Positions 39,769 through 49,436 of a stretch of 64,000 nt of DNA are shown here, piece after piece. How positions within the stretch are numbered: position 1 is the stretch's first letter; each line of letters starts with the position of its first letter. Source of the stretch: Burkholderiaceae bacterium (lineage in GTDB: Bacteria > Pseudomonadota > Gammaproteobacteria > Burkholderiales > Burkholderiaceae_E); contig JAHBZV010000006.1 in the NCBI GenBank assembly GCA_019635275.1, positions 1 to 64,000 on the forward strand. Direction: 5' to 3'. A model generated the notes under the pieces. The model worked only from the letters and a program-made list of their open reading frames with translations, had not been told where the DNA came from and ran no database searches. Made by a program: the position numbers and the translations under genes.

Positions 39769-40811
39769 CGGGATCCCCCGGCGGACGAGCGGGCTCTCTC
39801 GCCGGACCCCGCGTCGGCAGTGATGGGCGCCGCAGGCGCGGCGAACACGCGGCTGGCGCGGATATCGGCCTCGGCGATCGTGCAGAGGTCGTCCAGCGAC
39901 AGCTCGCGGTGGCGGTCGGCGAACAGGCGGCTGGCCTGGCGCAGCCGCGCGCGGTCCAGCGCGTTGCGCACGCTGCGCGCGTTGGCGAAGTGGGGCTGGG
40001 CGACGCGGCGCGCGAGGTACTGCGCGAACGCCTCGCGCGCGCCCTCGCCGAAGTGGTAGTTCTGCTGCGCCAGCATCCGTTCGGCGATTGCCAGCAACTC
40101 GCCCTCGGTGTAGTCGGGGAAGTCGAGGTGGTGCGCGATCCGCGAGCTCATCCCCGGATTGCTGCGGAAGAAGGTGTCCATCCGATCGGCGTAGCCGGCC
40201 AGGATCACGACCAGGTCGTCGCGCTGGTTCTCCATCACCTGCAGCAGGATCTCGATCGCTTCCTGGCCGTAGTCGCGCTCGTTCTCGGGCCGGTACAGGT
40301 AGTAGGCCTCGTCGATGAACAGCACGCCGCCCATCGCCTTCTTGAGCACTTCGCGCGTCTTGGGGGCGGTGTGGCCGATGTACTGCCCGACCAGGTCGTC
40401 GCGAGTCACGGCCACCAGGTGGCCCTTGCGCACGTAGCCGAGCCGGTGAAGGATCTGCGCCATCCGCATGGCCACCGTCGTCTTGCCGGTGCCGGGATTG
40501 CCGGTGAAGCTCATGTGCAGCGACGGCGACTGCGCGGCCAGCCCCAGGTTCAGGCGCAGCTTGTCGATGACCAGCAGTGCCGCGATGTCGCGAATGCGCT
40601 GCTTGACCGGCGCGAGCCCCACCAGGTCGCGATCGAGTTCGTCGAGCACGGCCTCGACCTGGCTGCTCGCCAGCACCTCGGCCACCGTGCGCGGAACCGG
40701 GGCGGCGTCCGCGGCCGCGGCCGAGGCGTCGCCCGGCGTCGCCTGCGAGGCCGTGGTCGGCTCGGCCGACGCGGGCGTGGTGCCGGGGATCCGGTAGAGC
40801 GGGGTGCTCAT
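39765..40811 (-). CDS. cbbX: Red-type RuBisCO activase CbbX
   Basis: AAA+ motor that pulls the RuBisCO large-subunit C-terminus to release inhibitory sugar phosphates; found only with red-type (form IC/ID) enzymes. The 348-residue protein has Walker A GNPGTGKT (104-111), pore loop YIG (144-146), Walker B VLFIDEA (163-169), and the arginine-finger region further on. The first 40 residues (Ala/Thr/Pro-rich) and the last 20 are extra to the family. The stop overlaps cbbF and the start is 41 bp after cbbS. Confidence 0.96.
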   Translation of the reverse strand: MSTPLYRIPGTTPASAEPTTASQATPGDASAAAADAAPVPRTVAEVLASSQVEAVLDELDRDLVGLAPVKQRIRDIAALLVIDKLRLNLGLAAQSPSLHMSFTGNPGTGKTTVAMRMAQILHRLGYVRKGHLVAVTRDDLVGQYIGHTAPKTREVLKKAMGGVLFIDEAYYLYRPENERDYGQEAIEILLQVMENQRDDLVVILAGYADRMDTFFRSNPGMSSRIAHHLDFPDYTEGELLAIAERMLAQQNYHFGEGAREAFAQYLARRVAQPHFANARSVRNALDRARLRQASRLFADRHRELSLDDLCTIAEADIRASRVFAAPAAPITADAGSGERARSSAGGSR

Positions 40812-40852
40812 GGTCGGCTCGATCGCTGGCGGCCGGGCGCGTCGCGCGGCGC

Positions 40853-41287
40853 TCAGTAGCGCTCGTTTTCGGGCCGGTCGGTCGCGTAGGCGCGCAGCGC
40901 GTAACGCTGCGTGCGCCCGGCGATCTCGATGCGATCGAGCGCGAACCCTGGCTCGCTCTTCGGCCGGTTGACGATGAAGCTCATCGCGACCGACTCGACG
41001 CCCGCGGTCGAGTCGAACGCCAGCATCCGGATGTAGTGGTTCGGGAAGGCCTTGCGGCAGCCTGCCAGTTCCATCATCACGCCGGCGGCGTCCTTCAGGT
41101 CGAACATCGGCTGGCCGTACATGTCCCAGTAGGTGTTGCGCGGATGCGGGTCGTCGGTGTACTCGACGCTCCACGCGTAGCCCTTGTTCAGCCCGTACTC
41201 GACCTGCATCGCGATTTCCGCGTCGGTGAGGTCGGGCAGGAAGCTGAACTGGCCCTGCGTCAGGCGGCCGGTGGGGTTGGTCATCAT
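40853..41287 (-). CDS. cbbS: RuBisCO small subunit, form IC
   Basis: A 144-residue small subunit. It begins [20 protein letters not shown] and contains [20 protein letters not shown] then [14 protein letters not shown]. The C-terminal extension with [19 protein letters not shown] is typical of red-type small subunits and forms their beta-hairpin. There are two ATGs in tandem; the first is used, 8 bases after GGAGC. It is 30 bp downstream of cbbL. Confidence 0.97.
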   Translation of the reverse strand: MMTNPTGRLTQGQFSFLPDLTDAEIAMQVEYGLNKGYAWSVEYTDDPHPRNTYWDMYGQPMFDLKDAAGVMMELAGCRKAFPNHYIRMLAFDSTAGVESVAMSFIVNRPKSEPGFALDRIEIAGRTQRYALRAYATDRPENERY

Positions 41288-41317
41288 GGTTCGGTGCTCC
41301 AGGGTGTCGTCGGTCGG

Positions 41318-42909
<1,592 letters not shown>

Positions 42910-42910
<1 letters not shown>

Positions 42911-43851
42911 TGAGCAACGTCACCTTCCGGCAGCTGAAGGTCTTCGCCGAGGTGGCACGCCACCTGAGCTTCGTCCGGGCCGCCGAGTCGATGCACCTGA
43001 CGCCGCCGGCGGTCACGATGCAGGTGAAGGAGCTCGAGGAGCGGGTGGGGCTGCCGCTCTTCGAGCGCGAAGGCCGCAAGGTGTCGCTCACCACGGCCGG
43101 CGAGTACTTCCTCGTCTATGCCCGCCGCCTGATCGCCACGCTGAAGGAGGCCGACGACGCGATGGCGCGCTTCAAGCGCCTGGAGACCGGCCTGCTCACG
43201 ATCGGCATGGTCAGCACCGCCAAGTACTTCGTGCCGCACCTGCTCGCGCGCTTTCGCGAGCAGCATCCCGGTGTCGACGTGCGGCTGCGGGTGACGGCGA
43301 ACCGCGAGCAGCTGGTGCGTCTGCTGCAGTCGAGCGAGGTCGATCTCGCGGTGATGGGGCGCCCGCCGAAGGAGGTCGCGGCGCGCGCCGAGCCGTTCGC
43401 CGCGCATCCGCTGGTCTTCGTCTGCCCGCCGGGTCACCCGCTGCTGCGCGTCGGCCATCCGCCGGTGCAGGCGCTCGCGCCGTACCCGTTCATCGTCCGC
43501 GAGCCCGACTCGGGCACGCGAAGCGTGATGGAGGGGTTCTTCAAGGCGCAACGCTTCGAGCCGCGGATCACGATGGAGATGTCGAGCAACGAGACGATCA
43601 AGCAGGCCGTGATCGCCGGGATGGGGATCAGCTTCCTGTCGCTGCACACGATCGGGCTGGAGGTGCGCAGCGGCCTCATGCACGTGCTGGCGGTCGAGGG
43701 CACGCCGGTCATGCGAAGCTGGAACGTGGTGCACCTGCTGTCGAAGGTGCTCTCGCCCGCCGCCGAGGCGTTCCGCTATTTCATCATCGAGGCGGCGGAG
43801 GAGTTCCTCGTGGCGCACGATACGCCGCTGCTGAAGGACCTGACGAGCTGA
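42910..43851 (+). CDS. cbbR: CbbR, LysR-type regulator of Calvin cycle genes
   Basis: A 313-residue LysR regulator. The HTH region (about 1-65) has NVTFRQLKVFAEVARHLSFV, RAAESMHLTPPAVTMQVKEL and GLPLFEREGRKVSLTTAGEY, very close to known CbbR proteins. The effector domain (90-300) would sense Calvin-cycle metabolites such as RuBP. Divergent orientation from cbbL is the standard arrangement. Its ATG overlaps the right arm of the inverted repeat, so autorepression is likely. Confidence 0.95.
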
Positions 43852-43865
43852 ACGGGGGGAAACCG

Positions 43866-44408
43866 GTGAGCCTGCGCGAGCATTTCGGCCTGATGGCCCG
43901 CTACAACGAGTGGATGAACACGAAGGTCTACGACGCCGCCGCGAGGCTCGACGCGCAGGCGCTCGCGGCCGACCGCGGGGCGTTCTTCGGCTCGATCCTG
44001 GGCACGCTGAATCACCTCGCGGTCGGCGACATCACCTGGCTCAAGCGCTTCGCGACGCACCCGGCAGGCTTCGCTGCGCTCGACCCGGTGCGCCGGATGC
44101 CGACGCCGACGTCGCTCGACCAGCAGCTGGCGTCCGACCTCGGCGCGCTGCGCGTGCTGCGCCGCGAGCTCGACGCGGCGATCCTCGGCTGGGCCGAGGC
44201 GCTGACCGACGCCGACCTGGAGCATGTCCTGGAGTACGCCAACATGAGGGGCGTCGCGGCGCGCCGGCCGTTCTGGGGCCTGGTCGCGCACTTCTTCAAC
44301 CACCAGACGCATCACCGCGGCCAGGCGAGCGCCTTGCTGCTGCAGGCCGGCCAGGACATCGGCGTGACCGACCTGGTGGTACTGGTCCCCGACGAAACGG
44401 CGACCTGA
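43866..44408 (+). CDS. DinB family protein
   Basis: A 180-residue four-helix metal-binding protein. The His triad is H49 (TLNHLAVGD) and two in HFFNHQTHHRGQ (HxxxH). DinB-type proteins are thiol-dependent metalloenzymes (bacillithiol or mycothiol-type transferases or isomerases), but in betaproteobacteria they have no assigned function. The GTG start has a G-rich Shine-Dalgarno and lies 14 bp after cbbR, so it may be co-transcribed with it. It converges on the PEP-CTERM gene. Confidence 0.9.
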   Translation: MSLREHFGLMARYNEWMNTKVYDAAARLDAQALAADRGAFFGSILGTLNHLAVGDITWLKRFATHPAGFAALDPVRRMPTPTSLDQQLASDLGALRVLRRELDAAILGWAEALTDADLEHVLEYANMRGVAARRPFWGLVAHFFNHQTHHRGQASALLLQAGQDIGVTDLVVLVPDETAT

Positions 44409-44417
44409 GGCCTTGCG

Positions 44418-45071
44418 TCAGCCGACGCGCCGGCGCATCCAGCCGAGGCCCGCCAGCCCGATCCCGAGCAGGGCCAGTGCAGCGGGTTCGGGTACGGCCG
44501 CACGGTCGGCGGTCATCTGGATGGAGTATCCGGTGGCGCCGCCGTGGTCCTCGCGCAGGATCTGCAGGTAGTGCGTCCCGCCGGCGAGCGACGCGAGGTC
44601 GATGCCGTACTCGCCGGGCGTGGAGCCGCCCGGAGCCATCGCGCCGAACAGGTAGGTACCGTTGAGCCAGACGTAGATGCCGTTGTCGACGCCGAGGTCG
44701 ATGTGCACGTTGCTCAGCCCTGAACCCGCGTTGATCGCGTAGACGATCGCGGTTTCGGTGTTGACCGCCCAGGTCGCCGGGATGGCCTGCGGAGCGGCCG
44801 ACCAGGTGCCGCCGCTGGGCGCCGCCGCGGTGAGCCAGGTGCCGAGGTTGGTCGCCGCGGAGAGGTCCGGCGCCGGGGCAACCGGCGGAATCGTCGGGTC
44901 GCCGCCGGCGACGTTGGCCAGCGGGAATCCGGCGGCCGGGGCGAGGTCGCCGAGACCGGCGTTGTAGTAGCCCAGCGTCGATCCGTCGATGACGACGGCC
45001 GCCTGCGCGGCGCCACAGACGCCCAACGCAAGGCCGGCGATGACGGTGGAGAGCGTGCGGGGAATGGTCAT
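44418..45071 (-). CDS. PEP-CTERM sorting domain protein
   Basis: A 217-residue secreted protein. It has an N-terminal signal peptide (MTIPRTLSTVIAGLALGVCG AAQA), then a Gly/Ala/Ser-rich beta domain with DLGVDNGIYVWLNGTYLFGA, and a C-terminal PEP-CTERM anchor: VPEPAALALLGIGLAGLGW then MRRR. Exosortase A would cleave at this signal and attach the protein for export with an exopolysaccharide. No exosortase gene is in the window. A convincing sigma-54 promoter and an upstream dyad lie before it (see 45112-45196). Confidence 0.92.
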   Translation of the reverse strand: MTIPRTLSTVIAGLALGVCGAAQAAVVIDGSTLGYYNAGLGDLAPAAGFPLANVAGGDPTIPPVAPAPDLSAATNLGTWLTAAAPSGGTWSAAPQAIPATWAVNTETAIVYAINAGSGLSNVHIDLGVDNGIYVWLNGTYLFGAMAPGGSTPGEYGIDLASLAGGTHYLQILREDHGGATGYSIQMTADRAAVPEPAALALLGIGLAGLGWMRRRVG

Positions 45072-45111
45072 GGGGTCCTCGGGGGCGATCGTGTGGTCTG
45101 CAAGTGTCGTA

Positions 45112-45127
45112 AGCAATATTTGCGCCA
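45112..45127 (-). promoter_or_regulatory. Sigma-54 (-24/-12) promoter of the PEP-CTERM gene
   Basis: On the minus strand TGGCGC, five bases (AAATA) and TTGCT match the RpoN consensus TGGCAC-N5-TTGCW at all key positions, including the GG and GC dinucleotides with correct spacing. Transcription would begin near 45101, about 30 bases before the ATG at 45071. It needs an enhancer-binding activator. Confidence 0.8.
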
Positions 45128-45179
45128 TTGGACGAAACTGATGTGGATCAACCACTTGCGATAGCCGTGCGGTCAGGGA

Positions 45180-45196
45180 TGTAAAAATTTCCGACA
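45180..45196. promoter_or_regulatory. TGT-N11-ACA dyad, candidate enhancer-binding protein site
   Basis: The 17-bp imperfect dyad TGTAAAAATTTCCGACA lies 53 bp upstream of the -24 box, a usual distance for an RpoN activator site. PEP-CTERM species typically encode the PrsK/PrsR pair, whose regulator is RpoN-dependent; PrsR binding here is my inference. Confidence 0.5.
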
Positions 45197-45317
45197 GCGT
45201 CCCCTTCTGGCCGGGCTGCCCGGGACAGGCTGGCGTTGCACCGGCTCCCCGGTGACAGGTTGCCGCGCCAGGGCTATCCTCGCGGCCTCGGCACGAGCGC
45301 GCAGGCAGGCAAGGCAG

Positions 45318-45560
45318 GTGAAGACCCGGGATCGATCGGCACGGCGGCACCACGCGGCGCGGCGCAAGGCGCGCGTCGAGCGCGTGCTCGCCCACCTGCT
45401 CGCGGGCCGGCAGGGGCGCCTGCGCTTGTGCGTGAAAGGCGTGCTCGCGGATACGCCGGCTCGCTGCTCGTGCTGGATGTGCGCCAATCCCCGCCGCATC
45501 TTCGGCGAAACGACGATCCAGGAGCGGCGCCTGTTCGCGACGACGGACGACGAGTCGTGA
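45318..45560 (+). CDS. Small conserved protein with CSCWMC motif
   Basis: An 80-residue basic protein. The N-terminal part is Arg/His-rich (KTRDRSARRHHAARRKARVE); the C-terminal half carries CSCWMCANPRRIFGETTIQE, a conserved motif that I recall in short hypothetical proteins of proteobacteria (CxCWMCxNPR...GExTxQE). The three cysteines suggest metal binding or RNA contact. I placed the start at the GTG at 45318, after AAGG; a longer start at 45252 is possible. Function unknown. arfB follows 40 bp later. Confidence 0.62.
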   Translation: MKTRDRSARRHHAARRKARVERVLAHLLAGRQGRLRLCVKGVLADTPARCSCWMCANPRRIFGETTIQERRLFATTDDES

Positions 45561-45600
45561 CGGCCGGCCTCGCCACGCCGGTCCTGCGCGCGAGCGGCCG

Positions 45601-46014
45601 ATGAGCACGCCGGCGCGTTCGATCCGGGTGCGCGTGGACGAGGTGGAGTTCACCGCGATCCGCGCGCAGGGGGCCGGCGGCCAGAACGTGAACAAGGTTT
45701 CGAATGCGGCGCAGATCCGCTTCGTGATCGCCGCCTCGTCGCTGCCCGCGCGGGTAAAGGAGCGCCTGATGGAGCTCGACGATCGACGGATCTCGGCCGA
45801 CGGCGTCGTCGTCATCAAGGCGCAGAGGTTCCGCAGCCTCGAACGCAATCGCGAGGACGCGATCGCGCGCCTGCAGGCACTGGTCGATCTCGCTGCGCAC
45901 CAGCCGCCGACGCGCGTCGCTACGCGCCCGAGCGCGGGCGCGCGCGCCAGGCGCACCGACGAGAAGGTCCGGCACGGCCAGGTCAAGGCGCTGCGACGTC
46001 GGGTCGTCGACTGA
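45601..46014 (+). CDS. arfB: Alternative ribosome-rescue factor ArfB (YaeJ)
   Basis: Peptidyl-tRNA hydrolase that frees stalled ribosomes on non-stop mRNA. The 137-residue protein has the class I release factor catalytic GGQ in IRAQGAGGQNVNKVSNAAQI, and lacks the stop-codon-recognition domains. The C-terminal tail is rich in Arg/Lys (GARARRTDEKVRHGQVKALR), as needed to occupy the mRNA entry channel. Size is normal. Confidence 0.95.
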   Translation: MSTPARSIRVRVDEVEFTAIRAQGAGGQNVNKVSNAAQIRFVIAASSLPARVKERLMELDDRRISADGVVVIKAQRFRSLERNREDAIARLQALVDLAAHQPPTRVATRPSAGARARRTDEKVRHGQVKALRRRVVD

Positions 46015-46103
46015 TTCTTCCGGCCGAGTGGCGCGGCGGGCAAAGACCCGCGACAATGGCGGTCAGGAAAGCATTCGCACAACCGGTACCGGGAGATCGC
46101 AGA

Positions 46104-46286
46104 TTGGCAAAACCGAACTACGCATTTGCAAAGAGGCAGCGCGAGCTCGCCAAGAAGCAGAAGAAAGAGGAGAAGCTCAAGCGCAAGGCCGAGCAGGGCA
46201 CGCAGGGCGAGGCGCCCGACGAGCCTGAAGGCGCGGCGGACGACGTCGCGCAAGACCAGCCCAAGGGCGACCAGCCGTCCGCCTGA
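46104..46286 (+). CDS. Small basic conserved protein (AKPNYAFAKRQRELAKK type)
   Basis: A 60-residue protein starting with AKPNYAFAKRQRELAKKQKK and ending acidic. Very similar short proteins occur in Burkholderiales, usually starting MAKPNYAFEKRQ. The TTG at 46104 is chosen because GGGAGA lies 7 bases upstream (46091-46096) and the protein then matches the family start; the frame is open further upstream but looks non-coding. Function unknown. It is convergent with the aminotransferase gene. Confidence 0.65.
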   Translation: MAKPNYAFAKRQRELAKKQKKEEKLKRKAEQGTQGEAPDEPEGAADDVAQDQPKGDQPSA

Positions 46287-46299
46287 AGCGTCGCGGCGC

Positions 46300-47466
46300 C
46301 TACAGCTTCGCGAGGCGCTCCAGCGCCAGCTTCAGCGTTTCGTCCGTCTTGGCGAAGCAGAACCGCACGACGCGGTTCTCGACCGGCGTCTCGTAGAACG
46401 CCGATAGCGGAATCGCAGCCACGCCGATCTCCGACGTCAGCCACTTGGCGAAATCGTTCTCGCTCAGGTCGGAAATCGCGCTGTAGTCGACCACCTGGAA
46501 GTAGGTGCCCTCGCAGGGCATCAGCCTGAAGCGCGTGGCGGCGAGCCCGGCGCGGAAGAGGTCGCGCTTGCGCTGGTAGAACGCCGACAGGCCGCGCCAC
46601 GGCGCCGGATCCTTCATGTACGTCGCCAGCCCGTGCTGCACCGGCGTGTTCACCGTGAACACGTTGAACTGGTGCACCTTGCGGAACTCGGCCGTCAGCG
46701 GCGCGGGGGCGGCGCAATAGCCGACCTTCCAGCCGGTCACGTGGAAGGTCTTGCCGAACGACGAGATCACGAACGAGCGCGAGGCCAGCAGCGGGTATCG
46801 GCTCACCGACTGGTGCGGCTCGCCATCGTAGACCATGTGCTCGTAGACCTCGTCGGAGATGACGAACAGGTCGTGCGCGGCCACGATCGCCTCGAGCTCG
46901 CGCATGTCCGCGTCTCGCAGGATCGTCCCGCTCGGGTTGTGCGGCGAGTTGACCATGATCGCTCGCGTGCGCGGCGTCACTGCCGCGCGCACCGCAGCCC
47001 ACGGCACGCGGAACTCGGCGTCCATCGAGACCGAGACGGCCTTGCCGCCGGCGAGCTCGATGTTCGGGATGTAGCTGTCGTAGCCGGGCTCGAGCACGAT
47101 CACTTCGTCGCCCGGGCGGACGATCGCCAGCACCGCGGTGAAGATCGCCTGCGTCGCGCCGGCGGTGATCGTGATCTCGTGGTCCCAGTCGTAGCGGGCC
47201 TCGCACGTCGCGGCAATCTTCCCGGCGACCGCGCGGCGCAGCTCGGGCACGCCGGCCATTGGCGGGTACTGGTTCAGCCCTGCGCGCATGGCATCGGCCA
47301 CGGCGTCGACCAGGCGTGGGTCGCAGTCGAAATCGGGGAAGCCCTGTCCCAGGTTGACCGCGTTCTTCTCGACGGCCAGTGCCGACATCACGGTGAAGAT
47401 CGTCGTGCCCACCTTCGGCAGCTTGGTCTCGATCGGTGGCGGTGAGAAGCTCTGCGGGGCGTTCAT
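46300..47466 (-). CDS. Methionine-type aminotransferase, class I/II (YbdL-like)
   Basis: A 388-residue PLP enzyme. It has LGQGFPDFDCDPRLVDAVAD, then LNQYPPMAGVPELRRAVAGK, and VNSPHNPSGTILRDADM; the PLP lysine lies in SSFGKTFHVTGWKVGY. The closest match by eye is YbdL, which prefers methionine, histidine and phenylalanine with 2-oxoacids. No methionine-salvage genes are adjacent, so a salvage role is not proven. Confidence 0.9.
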   Translation of the reverse strand: MNAPQSFSPPPIETKLPKVGTTIFTVMSALAVEKNAVNLGQGFPDFDCDPRLVDAVADAMRAGLNQYPPMAGVPELRRAVAGKIAATCEARYDWDHEITITAGATQAIFTAVLAIVRPGDEVIVLEPGYDSYIPNIELAGGKAVSVSMDAEFRVPWAAVRAAVTPRTRAIMVNSPHNPSGTILRDADMRELEAIVAAHDLFVISDEVYEHMVYDGEPHQSVSRYPLLASRSFVISSFGKTFHVTGWKVGYCAAPAPLTAEFRKVHQFNVFTVNTPVQHGLATYMKDPAPWRGLSAFYQRKRDLFRAGLAATRFRLMPCEGTYFQVVDYSAISDLSENDFAKWLTSEIGVAAIPLSAFYETPVENRVVRFCFAKTDETLKLALERLAKL

Positions 47467-47492
47467 GGCGGCCTGGATCCTCCGATGGGCGA

Positions 47493-47942
47493 TTATAGGT
47501 TCGCCCTGGCGCCCGACAGGCCCGACAGCGCGTCCTGCAGCGGCACCGCGTCAGGCCGGACGATCGACAGTCCGTGCGAGCGCGCGGCGCGCCGGGCCAG
47601 TGCGAGCAGGGCCTTGTCTTTGGTCACCAGCCAGCGAGCGTGCCCGGCCACCGCCAGGTCGACGAACTTCTGGTCGTCGCGGTCGCGGCAGGCGAGCGCG
47701 CAGGCCGGCGCGCGCGCGCAGGGCTGCACCCAGCGGTCGTAGGTGGCTGCCGCCGCGACGCGGGCGGGCGGGTCCAGGCCGAACAGCGGCCGCGCGATGA
47801 CGTCGAGCCACTCGGCCCGGGTCTCGTCGGTGCCCAGTACGAGCAGCGCGCCGTGCTCGACGCCGCGCACGATGGCGGTGACGCCGGGATCGCCGAAGAC
47901 CAGCCAGTCGAGCCAGACGTTCGTGTCGAGCACCGCTTTCAT
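47493..47942 (-). CDS. PIN-domain putative toxin-type RNase (COG1569 like)
   Basis: A 149-residue PIN-domain nuclease. The acidic active-site residues are D6 (VLDTNVWLDWL), the Glu of TDETRAEWLDV, and the Asp pair in CRDRDDQKFVDLA, followed by VTKDKALLALA. Such proteins are often toxins of toxin-antitoxin pairs, yet I see no antitoxin gene: its upstream neighbour is divergent yaaA. So it is either an orphan or its antitoxin is elsewhere. The ATG at 47942 matches the family start. Confidence 0.78.
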   Translation of the reverse strand: MKAVLDTNVWLDWLVFGDPGVTAIVRGVEHGALLVLGTDETRAEWLDVIARPLFGLDPPARVAAAATYDRWVQPCARAPACALACRDRDDQKFVDLAVAGHARWLVTKDKALLALARRAARSHGLSIVRPDAVPLQDALSGLSGARANL

Positions 47943-47979
47943 GACATGATCGCGGCCTTCACGCACCCGCCGGCTCCCG

Positions 47980-48750
47980 ATGCTGATCGTCCTCTCGCCC
48001 GCCAAGACGCTCGATTTCGAGACTCCACCCCACGTCGACCATCACACCCAGCCGTCTTTCCTCGCCGAAGCGCGCCGGCTCGTCGACCGGTTGAAGGGGC
48101 TCGACGCCGCGCAACTGGCCTCGCTGATGGCGATCAGCGACGCGCTGGCCGCGCTGAACGTGGCGCGCTACGCGCGCTGGAAGCGGCCGTTCACGCCGCG
48201 CAACGCGAAGCAGGCCGTGCTCGCGTTCGACGGCGACGTCTACGACGGTCTCGACGCTCGCCGGCTCGACGCTCGCCAGCTCGATTGGGCGCAGGCGCAC
48301 CTGCGCATCCTGTCGGGGCTGTACGGGGTGCTCAGGCCGCTCGACCTGATGCAGCCGTACCGGCTCGAAATGGGTACGCGGCTGGCCAACGAACGCGGGC
48401 CCGATCTCTATGCGTTCTGGGGTGATCGGATCGCCAGGTCGCTCGACGCCGAACTCGCCTCGCATCGGCACCCGGTGCTGGTGAACCTGGCGTCGGTCGA
48501 ATACTTCAGCGCAGTGCCGCGCTCGGCGATCGGGCATCCGGTGATCCAGCCGGTGTTCCAGGAATCGCGCGGCGGAGGGTGGAAGGTGATCAGCTTTGCA
48601 GCCAAGCGCGCCCGCGGCCGGATGGCGCGCTTCGCGATCGAGCACCGCGTCGACGATCCGCGGCAGCTCGAGGCGTTCGACGAGGACGGCTATCGTTTCG
48701 CGCCGCACGCCTCGACGCACGAGACCTGGGTGTTCCGCCGCGCGGCCTGA
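47980..48750 (+). CDS. yaaA: Peroxide stress protein YaaA
   Basis: A 256-residue DUF328 protein that lowers free iron and binds DNA during peroxide stress in E. coli. Signatures: MLIVLSPAKTLDFETPPHVD, FDGDVYDGLDAR, LRILSGLYGVLRPLDLMQPY, RLEMGTRLAN, and the C-terminal ISFAAKRARGRMARFAIEHR. It is divergent from the PIN gene with only 37 bp between. It ends in a tandem 9-bp repeat that gives three in-frame stop codons in a row. Confidence 0.95.
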   Translation: MLIVLSPAKTLDFETPPHVDHHTQPSFLAEARRLVDRLKGLDAAQLASLMAISDALAALNVARYARWKRPFTPRNAKQAVLAFDGDVYDGLDARRLDARQLDWAQAHLRILSGLYGVLRPLDLMQPYRLEMGTRLANERGPDLYAFWGDRIARSLDAELASHRHPVLVNLASVEYFSAVPRSAIGHPVIQPVFQESRGGGWKVISFAAKRARGRMARFAIEHRVDDPRQLEAFDEDGYRFAPHASTHETWVFRRAA

Positions 48751-48768
48751 GCGGCCTGAGCGACCTGA
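48742..48768 (+). repeat. 9-bp tandem repeat at the yaaA stop codon
   Basis: GCGGCCTGA (48742-48750), GCGGCCTGA (48751-48759) and GCGACCTGA (48760-48768) repeat in frame, each ending with TGA. The yaaA stop is therefore tripled, which limits read-through. Confidence 0.75.
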
Positions 48769-48817
48769 GCGGTCGCTGCACCCGACGCAGGCGCGAGGCG
48801 CCCGCAATGCTCGACGC

Positions 48818-49390
48818 TCACTGGGCGGGGTAGACGTCGACGCGGCGCGCCTCGCGGTCGTCACTGCCGCCGGTGGTCTCCTGCGGCTTGACCATCACGA
48901 TGCGCTCGGCGGGAACGCCCGCGGCGAGCAACGCTTCGCGCGTGGCGACGGCACGATTGCGGGCGAGCAGCGCGTTGGCTGCCGCGTCGCCGTGCTTGTC
49001 GTGAAACCCCGAAATGCCGACCTTCGCCGAGGCATCGCTCTTGGCCCAGTCTGCGATCGCCGCCAGTTGCGCCGCGGCGTCGGCCGGCAGGTCGAACTTG
49101 CCGGTGTCGAAGTGGAAGCTCGCCAGCGCCGGAATCCCGGCGCCCGTCGCCAGGGCCGGGGCCACGTCGACTTCGGGCGCGGCGCCGGACCCGGTGGCGC
49201 CTGCCTGCGCGCTTGCATCGGCCTGCGCCGCGGTGCTCGCCGGCAGCGGCGCCTTCGCCGACGGGGTCGACCCGCCGCCCACCGCAGCCAGGATGCCGAC
49301 CAGCAACGAAACCGCGACCGCGATCGTGACCGCGATGCCGAGGATCCAGGCCAGTAGCGCGTGGTGTTCGTTCTGTTGCTCGTCGTCCAT
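48818..49390 (-). CDS. OmpA-like domain membrane protein
   Basis: A 190-residue protein. A short cytoplasmic start (MDDEQQNEHHALLAW) leads into one transmembrane helix (about 14-37), an Ala/Ser/Pro linker, then an OmpA/MotB-like peptidoglycan-binding domain (about 85-190: ASFHFDTGKFDLPADAAAQL, GFHDKHGDAAANALLARNRA, AVATREALLAAGVPAERI, ending RRVDVYP). The canonical NxxLSxxRA text is changed to NALLARNRA. It probably anchors the inner membrane to the wall. Located just downstream of murB. Confidence 0.78.
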   Translation of the reverse strand: MDDEQQNEHHALLAWILGIAVTIAVAVSLLVGILAAVGGGSTPSAKAPLPASTAAQADASAQAGATGSGAAPEVDVAPALATGAGIPALASFHFDTGKFDLPADAAAQLAAIADWAKSDASAKVGISGFHDKHGDAAANALLARNRAVATREALLAAGVPAERIVMVKPQETTGGSDDREARRVDVYPAQ

Positions 49391-49436
49391 GACCGCCCCT
49401 GCAGGAAACCCGGAATTATAGCGGGGCGCCGCCGCC

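Noticed and set aside
49014-49421. Plus-strand frame of 135 codons opposite the OmpA-like gene
   Set aside because: Antisense shadow; no ribosome-binding site and no similarity, while the minus-strand gene has a TM helix and OmpA-like motifs.
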